From: Symsagittifera roscoffensis
Lineage: Eukaryota; Xenacoelomorpha; Acoela; Convolutidae
Reading direction: 5' to 3'
Length of the DNA: 64,000 nucleotides
Assembly (NCBI RefSeq): GCF_963678635.1
Contig: NC_087062.1
Location: 17,473,789 to 17,537,788, forward strand
In this document: piece by piece, positions 8,910-20,100 of the stretch
How positions within the stretch are numbered: position 1 is the first letter of the stretch
Layout: the number at the start of each line of letters is the position of its first letter
Notes under the pieces: model-generated
What the model was told of the DNA's origin: nothing
The model's database searches: none
The model's input: only the letters and a program-made list of their open reading frames with translations
Made by a program: the position numbers and the translations under genes

Positions 8910-10347
8910 AAACTCAAAAAAAAATTTGTTTCCACCGAGAGTGCACCAGTTTGGGGTTTATTATTTAGTTTGATAACTTTTTTTATTATTGTGGCTGAAT
9001 CTTTGCTTACGTTTTGTTTATGATTTTTCTAATTTAATGTTTGCTCTCTAACTTTTTTTTTTTCAGAAATCTTTGAAAGAATAAAACTAAACAAAAAGAA
9101 ACATATTTTAAATTTTTTTTTGTTTTTGAAAAAAAATTAAGAGTTTCAAAATTTTGTTTGAAACAAACAGTGGTATCAAAAATTATCCTCTGGTTTCGAC
9201 CAGTAGTAGGTGATCAACTTAGCTAATGAAAGTTTGCCTGTATATGCAGCACCTAACAAGTTATTTCTGTTCAAAACCGAAACCAGAAAAAGTATGCAAA
9301 ATTTCGTTTTTTATTTTTTGTCCAAAAAATGCCAAAAATTGATTTCGTGAACTGCAACTTTATCTCATACTGTTGCTATAAGGGTATTACGGCTGATGAA
9401 ACCCCCAGTTCCTTGATACAACGCTTTTTGAAATGTTATTTTTGAGAAAATCAAAATTCATTAAAATTCATCGTTGGCTAAGTGTCGTTCACTATGAAGC
9501 CGTGCTCAGAAATGGATGAAACCAATTTTTTTAGACTCAGCGGGATCGAAAACAAGGCGTAGCCGCCGTTTTCGAGTCTAGGCGGCCACGTTTCAAAAGA
9601 TATTTGGTGGTTTTTGAAAGGACTGCATATCCACTGAGCCAATGCTCCTCTCAACCCTGCAGTGGAAACCATCTAAAAGTAAAAGCTGAAACACTGCAAA
9701 GGACCCAACAGATACCTGAATCAGTGAACATATACGCCGAATGAATTTAATAAAAACAAGAAAAAATCAAAAAAGAATAAATTGACCTGTTTGGTTTTTT
9801 CGATTTTCAGAAGTTTGACATGAAAAATTCCCATTATTTAATTTTTAAAAAATTAATGATATGAAGCTTTATCACTTCTTTGACAGCTCAATTGATGATT
9901 AACTACATTCGGTGTAATGCATTCATTTCACTCTGCTGGGCTTAGGTCTACTCGGGTGAGGTCTTTTTGAATTGAGTGCCGATGAATTGTTTGAAGCTAC
10001 ACAACTTGTCTAGGAACTTTGTGGTTAATTCAGAAAATTTGGTTGATTTATGAGACTATTTTATAGGTTTACTTAATGAGCCGAAGTTATTTTCTTTGAT
10101 GTATCTGAGAGCATTTTGGGCGCACCCTCTCGATTTTATTAATCTAAGCTCCACCTTAGGAAACCACTCCTTGTTTGGCAATTAAGCAAATGATAGAAAA
10201 AGTTTGAAAATCTAAACAGATTTAATAGCAGTCGTAAAACAAACGGAAAATCACTCGAACTCTTTTGACTTGTAAACCAGTATCTACTTTATTTGAACCT
10301 AGCTTTCGGAAATATCAAAATTCTCAAAAAAAAACAACCATCTCGCA
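8910..10347. other. Non-coding spacer in the viral cluster
   Basis: AT-rich sequence with T and A runs (9050-9125). I see no gene; the minus-strand ORF at 9478-9672 has no protein-like features. The 3' end should include the promoter of the polymerase gene, but I cannot point to an element. Confidence 0.5.
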
Positions 10348-13300
10348 ATGTCTACAAAAGTCGTACCCTGTAATCTCTGCCAAAAAAAACTGAGTGACCG
10401 GCGAAGCCTCAAAAAACATCTAATGGCTGTTCACAAGATTGATCCTGTGAAAACCGACTACATCTGTGGTCACTGTGAACTAGAGGATAAGTCACTTCGC
10501 GTCATTTGGGAACATGTCGTGGAGCGTCACAAAACAATCGATGAAACGGAAGAAAGAAGAATTTGTCTCTACGACATGAATGTGTTCCAAAATGATCGCG
10601 CATATGCTGCGCATATGCTAAACGAACACGGTCTGCCAGCATGGGATGTGAGCCGAGAAATCCTCACTTCTATACAGCCTGAGACAGCTTTTGATGGAGC
10701 AGTCAGGACATACGATATAGTGCCAATGGAAACGGAAGTGGACCTACTAGCGCTGTTCGTGACCATGAGAGACGAAATCGAAGAGCTGATACTTCAAAAC
10801 ACTATGTATGAGCCTCAGAAAGCTCAATTGTCGGCAGAAGTAACTCTTGAAAAAGAGAAGGCAGATGGCACAGAAGAAGTAATAACCATCTTCGCCAATT
10901 GCAAAATGCTTGCTGTAGACGTTCAAGGATGGACCCAGGACCAATTCTATGATTGCGTAGACCAAATATTGTCTACTGTCCATCAATATGCGTCTCATGG
11001 TAGTGGCTGGAGAATCCGCAGGATTGATAAGATTGTCCTAAAAATGGTGAAGTCTGCACCGATCAGGGGTTCATCGTACTTGCCACTACCAGCCGATCTA
11101 CTGAAACTCAAACGCTTCTTGTTGAATATTCGCAACTATGAAGACGATCGATGCTTTGAGTACTGCTTCGTTGCTGAGTATCATCGGCAGAACAATATCC
11201 CGCTCACTCTTCGTACGATGCAGAGTAAAGAGGAGGAGAAAGCGAGCTTCTATGATTATCGCAGAAACTCAAGAGCGCACGAGCCAACTGGCGATTTTGT
11301 GTACCCAATGGGACTACCGGCTATTGCACGCTTCGAAATTTTGAATGAAGTGCAAGTGAATGTCTTCAGGTTAGTTGAAGTTTTAATCAAATTTTTTTTT
11401 ATTGGTGTGAAGCTGTATCTAAGCACATCAGAACAAATGGTTGACTGCACATTCGTTGAAGAATTATTATTATGATGACATTAAAAATTAGTATAAAAAT
11501 ATCTTTCAAAATTTTTCTCTAGGTACAATGAAAAGACTCTTCTACCCCTGAGAGTGTCAAAATATCAGACTAATTTTGTTGTGGATTTGCTGCTTCTAAA
11601 CGATATGGGCACGCATCACTACGTCGTGATAAAAGACCTGAACAAGCTAGTGAGCAAAATGCAAAAAAGAAAACTGAGATCGAGAAACATGCTGTGCCGA
11701 AATTGCTTCCACCGGTGTTCATCTCAGGAACGACTTGAGCGCCACCAGTTAATCTGCATGGGGAACGAACCAGCAATCGTTACCATGCCAAATGTTGACA
11801 AGAGCAGCGTAGGCTTCAAAAACATCGGTGCTCGAAGCTATAGCCCATTCGCGGTTTACTTTGATTTGGAGTCTGTGCTGGAGAAGGTGGAGACGGTGAG
11901 AAATAATCCTAACTGCTCGAGCACAACCGTGATTGAAAAACATAAGCCCAGCAGTTTTTGCCTTGTCGTTGTGGAAGCTGGAAACCCGAAACCTGCGTTT
12001 TTTTCACTTCATCGAGGAGTGGACGCCATGACTAAATTCGTTCGAATGCTGGAAGTATTGGCGCGTGACTTCCATAATAAAAAACGACGATACCCGAACT
12101 ACCTCGGAAGCACCACTATTCTTGAAGACAGTGACAAATGCTGGATTTGCGAAGAGGAATTCTCCGAAACTAACGCAAAAGTTTTGGACCATAATCATTT
12201 CGATGGATCATTCCTCGGATGGGCTCACAACAAATGCAACTTCCTGAGACGTACCATACAATTCACCCCTGTCTTTGCCCACAATCTCCAGAATTATGAT
12301 TTGCACCATGTACTGAAGAGTCTGCAAGATACCAATACCAGAAACACCTTTTCGGTCATTCCTCTCAATGACGAAAAATTTATTTCACTAACAATGAAAG
12401 TGTGGATTAGATCGTACACTAGCGAAAAAGGAAATGTCCAACATGTCTACGAAGAAATCCGTTTTGTGGACAGTTGTAAATTTATGAACAGCTCACTCGA
12501 TGAGCTAGCCCGAAATCTACCCGTGGAAAAGTTCATCTATCTCAATAACCACTTTGCTACCCGACCGGAAGAAGATAAAGCATTGATTCGACAAAAAGGT
12601 TACTTCCCCTACTCGTATGTTGACAGCCATGCAAGATACACAGAAGATGGACTACCTGCACGCGACAAGTGGACCAACACGCTGCAAGGAGGTGTTGTTA
12701 GTGTCAGTGAAAAAGAATACCAACATGCATGGTTAGTGTACACTCGTTTCGGTTGTCAGACTTTGGGCGAATACAGCGATTTGTATCTAACGACTGATAC
12801 CTTGATTCTTGCATGCGTTTTTGAAGAGTTTAGACGAGTGTGTTATGAAACATATAAGCTAGATTGTGCTCAATATTTCACGGTTAGCAATCTCTCAGGG
12901 GATGCATTTTTGCGAACATGCAAGGCTGACCTACATTTGCTCACTAATAGGGAGCACTTGGATATGGCAGAAAACCTGATCAGGGGGGGCATTGCAAGTG
13001 TGTTTGAAAAAAGACTTGTTTCCGCCAACAATAAATTTGTGAAAAATTACGACCCTAAACAGCCTAACACTTTCCTCTTCATGATAGACGCGAACAATTT
13101 ATACGGCGGGATTATGGAAAAATTTCCTCTTCCACTTAACTCATTTGAGTTTAATGACCAAGTTACTATAGCTGAAATTCTCAACACGAGCAGAGAATCC
13201 GAAATTGGATACATTTTGGACGTCGATCTTTTATACCCCGATCATTTGCATGATGCACATTCGGATTACCCACTCGCCCCAACAAAAGAAGTTGTGTCCA

Positions 13301-14904
13301 AAATGTGGCTCAGTGAGCTTCAATTGGACATGATGAAAAAAATGAACATTTCGGATAAAGTGGGCACTACGCCAAAGCTCATACAAAACTTCTTTCCAAA
13401 GAAAAACTATACTGTACACTACCTAACACTTCAGCTCTACGTCAAACTTGGTTTGAAAATTGAAAAAGTTAATCGAGTACTGCAGTTTAGACAAGAAAAA
13501 TTTATTGCACCATATGTTCAGTTGAACACTGAGCTCCGAAAAAAAGCTACTACCAAGTTTGAACAAGATTTCTTCAAACAAATAATAAATAGTGCGTTTG
13601 GAAAATTCTGCGAATCAAAAAGGAATCGACTTATTGTAGATATTGTTCGCAATGCTGAAGAACTGCAAAATTTATCAAGGAAAAAAAGATTTAGCAGTAT
13701 AAAAATTATTGACCAACACTTGGTATCTGTAACCTCAAAACCTGTGAACATTAACTGGGATAAGCCCACAATTGTTGGTGCAACGATACTAGATTTGGCA
13801 AAATTTTACATGTTCCAGTTCCATTACAACATAATCAAGAAAAATTTTGACGCAACTCTTTTATATTCGGACACTGATTCGTTCCTGTATGAAATCCGCA
13901 GCAAAGATCTCTACAATGAAATTGAGAAAAACCATGAACTGCGAAATCATTTTGACTTTTCAAATCTACCAGTCACCCACCCCCTCTACACCAACGAGAA
14001 TTTGCGCGTTACCCTGAAATTCAAGGACGAGTTTGCTGGGGAGATCATACAGGAGTACGTCGGACTAAAACCCAAACTGTACAGCATTATTTCTTCGAGT
14101 AAGTTTCTTTTTCTTTTCTTTTACCATTTTGCAATTACCATTTTAGAAAAGGGCAACAAAAACAAATCATAAGATTATGTAGTGAGGGTTGGGGGGGGAA
14201 TGGAGGTATTTATGTAGAAAAGAGAAAAAACTGTTAAAAATTTGAAATAAATTGATTGTATTTTTGTTTCAGACATGGACAAAAAAAGCTCGAAAGGTAT
14301 TTCTAAATTTACAAAAATGGAGCTAACCCATAATAAATTTAAAGAAACTTTGACTTACTGTTCGCTTGTCCGGTCAGAAAATGTGAGGATAAATTCTTGC
14401 AATCACAATTTACAAACCATAATAACAAACAAAATTTCCCTGAGCGCATTTGACAATAAGCGCTATATACATGCAGACAGAGTAACTACTAGTCCTTTCG
14501 GACATAAACGTTTGCGTGAGGATATGTTCATAAGAGAAATTGGGCGCACCATGGACTGGGGCGAATACGACGTAGACGACGACGCCCTGGTCCCAACTCC
14601 CACCGATAACGGAAGTGGGGAGGATTTGGCTGAAGCTATAGAAGCGCAGGGTGGGTATTATGTGGATATTTTTACTCTACCAGATATGGGGTTCAACCAA
14701 CCCACATACACTGATCAAGAGCTAGAACAGGATTTGGTAGATTTCGACCAGCTAAGTGAGCAAAATGAGTCAGAACCAGCAGCGTACAACTGCCCCTATT
14801 TGGACATTGAAGCTCGAGAAGAAAACGAGCGGGAAGAAATTAGACCACCTAAACGGCGGCGGTGCTTAAATCGACGTGCTTTTATATTAGACGATTCTGA
14901 CTAA
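10348..14904 (+). CDS. polB: Maverick/adintovirus protein-primed family B DNA polymerase, two introns
   Basis: Three exons (10348-11369, 11523-14098, 14273-14904) join in frame through GT-AG introns of 153 and 174 bases, coding about 1409 residues. The N-terminus has two C2H2 fingers (Cys8/Cys11/His24/His29 and Cys40/Cys43/His56/His61) and a degenerate third. After another Cys-rich finger comes the 3'-5' exonuclease: YFDLES (Exo I), an inserted endonuclease-VII-like Cys/His knot (CWICEEEF ... LDHNHFDG ... NKCN) and FAHNLQNYD (Exo II). The polymerase core has MIDANNLYGG (motif A, near residue 861), QIINSAFGKF (motif B, near 1027) and YSDTDS (motif C, near 1122). The C-terminal tail is acidic and ends with PPKRRRC, a nuclear-localisation motif. 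All catalytic motifs are intact. Confidence 0.92.
11370..11522 (+). other. Intron 1 of the viral DNA polymerase gene
   Basis: The donor is CAG|GTTAGT and the acceptor TTTTTCTCTAG|GTACAATG. Removing it joins the zinc-finger exon to the exonuclease exon in frame (phase 2). Reading through it would give a stop at 11473. Confidence 0.85.
14099..14272 (+). other. Intron 2 of the viral DNA polymerase gene
   Basis: The donor is TCGA|GTAAGT and the acceptor TTTTTGTTTCAG|ACATGG. Splicing restores the conserved polymerase thumb region, GLKPKLYSI before the intron and KKSSKGI after it, in one frame. Confidence 0.85.
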
Positions 14905-17140
14905 ATAACTTCTGATTATAAATGTAAATGATTCGCTTTATAGTACTTTTCATTCAGGAAATAAAGCTTTTCAAAATTGTTCTTTTGACCGAAAAGTGAA
15001 ATAATCAACAACTCTAATTGTGAGGGGAGGGGGGTATTCAAAACAACAATATAAACTTACCAATATCACAGCATTTTATTTAATTCCACACGTGGCGATA
15101 AAGATTACAAAATAATCCACAATATAACGCGCGCAGTAAAGTTTGAACTGTCAAAGTCAAAGGGAAAACATGCACCAACCAAAACCTAATTCCATTCCCG
15201 TTTCCATAAATTGGCTGGAAAATTACCAATTTTAACCCCCCTTAAAACATGCGTGCCCGAAAAAGTAGGGGCTTTAACCCCTTTGGGGGTTAAAAGTGGT
15301 AAGTACAACGGCACATCGAATTTTGGGGGGGGGGTTAAAAGTGGTCATTTTCCTAGCCACTTTTACTATACTACTTAGGGTACCACACATGGTAACTCAA
15401 TGTAAATAGATTCGATATTAAAGAATAAATAGATCTAGCTGTATTGAACAAGAGTACTATGAAGATAATACTGTAAAAACTCATAGGATCATTCGAACAA
15501 TTTGATTTGGCATTTTGAAAAGCATATTATTGCAGTAATTTATCATCTACTCAGCAAGGTAAAGCTAATACGCTGTGTAAGTTTTATTGATATAAGAACT
15601 TATTTTGTACAGTAGTTTTCACATCAAGACTGTACGCCAGGTTCACAGCAGACAATTTGAACAAATTATACGAGTTTTGAAAAGCGATTTGCGCATAAAT
15701 TGACAAGCGTCAGCCGAAATCCCTCAAGACACCAACTAATCAAGCAATACTTATAACATTTTAATCCTCACCTGGAAAACTGAAACGTATACGCCAAGTA
15801 TATTAGACAAATTGGAACGTGGAAACTCTATATTTTGCAAGGCCCTCAAAAGCCACATTTATCCATTCAGCAGTGGCGTGAGCAGAAATTTTTTTAGGGG
15901 GGGGGGGCATTTTTCGAATTTTTTTTAGGTCGAACAATTTCATTTTCGGAGCTCTCCGAAAATATTATAGGAACCCTACTTTGTCAAGAAATTTTCTGCA
16001 CCGCAGGCAAATTTCTTTAATAACAGGTCAACAAAAAGCGTTTTAGGCGCTTGTTGGAAAATTTAGACCAAAAAAATGCGTTTTTTCGGCGCACGCTCCC
16101 CCTTAAAATTATTCATATTGGCGCCAAATGCGCCTTAAGAAAAATTTTGACTGGGTATCAAGAAATAGATGTCGTAAAATTATACCAAAGGGTACCAAAA
16201 GTCTTGCCAACAAAGGCAACGACTCGATATGAAAACCGAGCCGGTTATCACCACGAAGCGGTGCGACCATGGGCAAGCTCAAACAACCATTCCACTAGTC
16301 TTCGACCGTTTAATACTAACTTAGAATGTTTTGCATGGGACTGTTTTTTGTTCGTTTCATAGCTTTTGCAAATTATTTATGTTCCAGAAGCTTCAACCTA
16401 ATTCATTGTGAGCATATATGATCCTCGGAGATATAAGCTTTTCAGTGGATTCTCAGGGAATATATTTTGCGTACACTTTCGGAAAATTTTCTTTTGATGC
16501 GTTTAAACCAAAAACTGCCTCGGCGATTTTATAAATAACAATTAATCATTTTAAAGAAAGATTTAGGTGACAAAATCAGTTGAGCTGTGACAAAGCCTGA
16601 AAATTCAACTTATGTTATACAAAGCCGGAAAAGGCCAACTTAATATCTAGATTATTTCTTCCAGTTAGAGTTAGCAATTAATAAAGTCGTGTTCCCAAAG
16701 GACCTCAAAAACTTACCGACGTCTCCGTTACTGAGCGTCTCTTAAATCTTGGAGCCGGCTCACAACTAAGGTTTATCTATCTTTGATACTCTTGATAAAA
16801 TTTTTCAATAATATTCCAGAGCCAGTCAAAACTTCTGACCGAAAGATTCAAAGCCAAAACTGAATTCAAAGACCACAAAATTTCGACAACAATTTTTCAT
16901 TTATGAAATATCACACTTTGTTCATTTTCTTGTTAATAATTGGACAACACAGGGTTTTACTGAGTTGAGATGCGTAAAAATGCAAATGGTTAAAAGTTTT
17001 TTCTGCCAATTCTTTGCAAATGTTCATAATAATCAATAACTTCAAATGTGACAATAAACAAATATCAAAGATTACACGATCAAATGGGACCAAATCACAC
17101 TGAATCAACAAAACAAAAAATTCTTCAAAAAGTTTTTTCA
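14905..17140. other. Intergenic region between viral polymerase and Ki-67-like gene
   Basis: AT-rich DNA with no gene I can support. A possible polyadenylation signal for the polymerase gene (AATAAA) lies at about 14960. It contains a foldback sequence at 15212-15359 and a poly-G run at 15896-15907. The ORF at 16051-16362 lacks protein-like features. The 3' end of the Ki-67-like transcript should lie below 17141. Confidence 0.5.
15212..15359. repeat. Foldback (hairpin) repeat, ~148 bp
   Basis: The left arm TGGCTGGAAAATTACCAATT and right arm AGTGGTCATTTTCCTAGCCA (15340-15359) are imperfect inverted copies that continue into opposed C and G runs. A second, tighter palindrome (CTTTAACCCC TTT GGGGGTTAAAAG pattern, 15272-15296) lies inside. 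This is typical of a small MITE-like foldback element. Confidence 0.6.
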
Positions 17141-20100
17141 TCACTTTTTTCGGGTTCTAAGTGACCTTGTTTTAGGAGGACTGTTAATAACTACTGCTGT
17201 TTTTTTCACAGGACTGGCCTTCATCTTCGTTGTTTTATTTGATTTTGCTGCTGCTGTAGAAGTGTTTTTCAGACTGGCTGCTTTCTTCGGACTGACTTTC
17301 ACTCCTCTCCGGGTTTTCCTAGGTGAAAGTACTGTTTTCGGCTCTTCTACTGCCAGAACTTTGGATTCCTCATTTTTCCTGGATAATTTGGCGGGTGCCT
17401 GAGTAGACACTACAACAGGGCTCCTTGCTGGACTCGGACTTTGAACCTTTACCCTTACTGTTCGCGTTTTTACCACACCCGCTTTAGGCGTGGCCTCCTC
17501 AGCTGCAGAAGGTTTCGCTTCCTTAGATTTTTTGGCAGATTCTTCCTTTTTAGTTCCTTGAGGTGTCTTCTTTTTTTCTGGGTTCTTAGCAGGTGAAGCA
17601 ACCCTATCTTTTACCCTTCTCGCCCTAGTATTCCGCATCGGCGCTTCAGCTGTCACCACCTCGGTTACAGGCGGGGATTTCATCGCAGGAGACTTCTTAA
17701 CTGCATTCTTTTTGGTTGGAGTTTTAGGTTTCTGTGCTTTGGAACTCACTGGATCTTTCTTTACGGGTATTCTTTTAGACGGTGATCCTGACACAGGTTC
17801 TTCTGCTGTTCTTCCGCGTCGTGCGCGCTTTGAGCTTGTAAGTACCTCAACTACCTCGGTTACTTTCGGCTCCTTCAATTTAGCTGAAGTTTTAGCTTTT
17901 GCTACATGCTCAATCTTTGCTGGAGTTGTAATCGGCTCTTTAGAAGCATCTGCTTTTTTACCTCTCGTTGCTCGCATCGGCTTGGGCGATTCTTTAGCCG
18001 GGCTCTTCAAAGTTTTTTCAAAACAAATTTTCTTCGCTGGGGATTTCTCAGCCGGTGGTTCGATAACCTTCAGCGCACGCCCTTTTCGCGTTCGACTTTT
18101 GACGGGAGACACCACTCTGAGTGATTTGGCGGGTGTCGCTTCTTTTTCAACTGATTTCGTAGCTCCTCTTTTACTAAGCTTCCTTGGTGATGCCTTTGCT
18201 TCCTGAGCATGTCCATTGACTTCTTGCTTCTTTATTTGTGCACCCCGCTTAGTTCTAGTTTTCATAGATCTTGGAGGAGTCGCTTTCGTTGCAGAATTCT
18301 TTGAGGTTAATTCCTGTGCAGAACTTTTAGCTTCCTCTACGGCAGCAACCACCGGAGTTTTGAGAAGGTTCGCTATTCCAGAAAGTCTCGGGGATTGAAC
18401 TGTTTTAGGTGTCCTCAACATTTTTATCATTCCGTCTAACTTCGGGCTCATACTTCTTGATTTCCGAACTCCGGCAATTTTCTCTACTTGTTGAGCTGAT
18501 ATTTTGCTTTCAGAAGAAAATTTCACAACCTCTGCTGACTTGCTGGGAGTTCTACTGGTTGATCTGGCTCTACCTGAGGGTAACTTTTCAACAGAAGAAA
18601 CGGCAACCAGCTCTCCTTTTCCAGGGGTCTTCGCTATTGGCGCTTCTTCTTTCACAGTCAACGCTACTCTCACCGGGGATTTGCTGAAGGTCGCACTCTT
18701 CAACGGTTCTACAGGTAACTTGTTTTGAGGGGTTAGCTTTGGTGTAGCTTCCGTTTTCACAACCGGAGTTACTTGCTTAGCTGGAGACTTACTAACCGAT
18801 TTACGTTTAGTTTCAGTAGGCATGGTTCCAGTTTTAGGGCTCTTTTTAGCGGATGCCAGTCTACTAGGTGTTGTGATCTTGATGGGCGTTTTACTTGAAG
18901 ATCTTGACCTCGGCGATGGATTCTTTGTACTAATAGGAGTCTTGCTGAGCGAAGTTCGATTGGTAACCTGCAATTGCTTTGACTCCGATTCCAGCGGAAT
19001 CTTTTTCTCAGAAGACTCTTTCGGTAAGGGACGTTTAGTAACTGGAGTTTTTCCAGTAGACCTTGTTTGAGGCGATGAGACTACTTTTGGGGACGGAGTT
19101 TTTACCTCGTACATCCTTTTGGGTGTTACGGTAACATACACAGATTTCTTGCCAGCAGAACTTTGTTTGTTCGGTACCATTTTAACTTTTCCAGATGACT
19201 GGGACCTAGGACTCGGTTCCACCTTCACTGGAGTTGAGATTTTGGCAGCAGAGGCAGATCGTCTTAAGAATGCACTAGGTAAATTAGCAAGAGTCGCACT
19301 TGTTTTAAGAGTTGGGAAGTTTTGTTCATTTATTTTGCTCAATGAAGCTCTAACACCAGTGATCCCTCGCATTGGTCCAATTTGGGAAGATGAATTTAAA
19401 TGCAATGGTGATCTGACAGGTTTTGCTACTGAAACTGACTTCATTTCAACGCCCGGTTTATCCGTAGTCTTTGAGGTCAAACTTCGCACTATCAGTTCCT
19501 TTCTGCTGTCGAGAACTGCTTTTTGCATTACAAGTGTTGTCTTCGTAAGTTTCTGTATTCCTGGAGAACGGACTTTCGGGATTTGCTGACCCTTTACGGG
19601 TGTCTTTTTCTTTTCGTCCGATGATATCATCGGTTTGACGACCGCGGTTGGCTTCAGGGTCACGAGATCAGGAGTCATGTCCTAAAATCTTGAACTTCAA
19701 TTCTATTCAAAAATGAAACATTTCTAGAAAATAAGAATTAGTTATCTTAATGAATTAAATAGTCTTAAACTAACTCATGGAAAATGTTCAAAACTACTTA
19801 AAGACAGCAATCATGGCCTCGCAAAAAAAGAGAGTTTAGAGAGACTACTAACCTGATGAACAACGTTTCTCTTAACTGGCTTCGCTCTCAATTTGAACGT
19901 CCGTTTGCCTTTGATCATCTTCGAAACCACTCTTTTCGGCGTCAATCTTTTCTTTGCAACATCTGCCCACGACGCGTTTCCTGATTTCTTGGCAACTATC
20001 TCTTTTTTGTCCACAAGGCTACTCTTTCTGCCTGCGATCTTTGCCGATTTAGGTGCAACATGAATTAAACCCTTAGGTTCAACCATTGCAGGTTTGTTCA

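Larger units (their letters stand above)
4342..14904 (+). mobile_element. Integrated adintovirus / Maverick-Polinton-like genome (partial)
   Basis: Core protein, capsid, adenain-type protease and protein-primed polymerase together define a Maverick/adintovirus genome. Gene order is core-capsid-protease on plus, two accessory genes on minus, then an orphan gene and polymerase on plus. I find no retroviral-type integrase, no FtsK/A32 packaging ATPase and no short terminal inverted repeats close to the cluster. The left end runs into the assembly gap and a LINE. All visible genes are free of stops, which suggests a recent insertion or continuing selection. Confidence 0.82.

Noticed and set aside
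16051-16362. Plus-strand ORF of 103 codons
   Set aside because: No start context, domain or conservation evidence; lies in repeat-like AT-rich DNA.
17712-19589. Several long plus-strand ORFs opposite the Ki-67-like gene
   Set aside because: Antisense shadows of a Lys/Ser/Pro-rich coding exon; the minus-strand frame carries the recognisable motifs.
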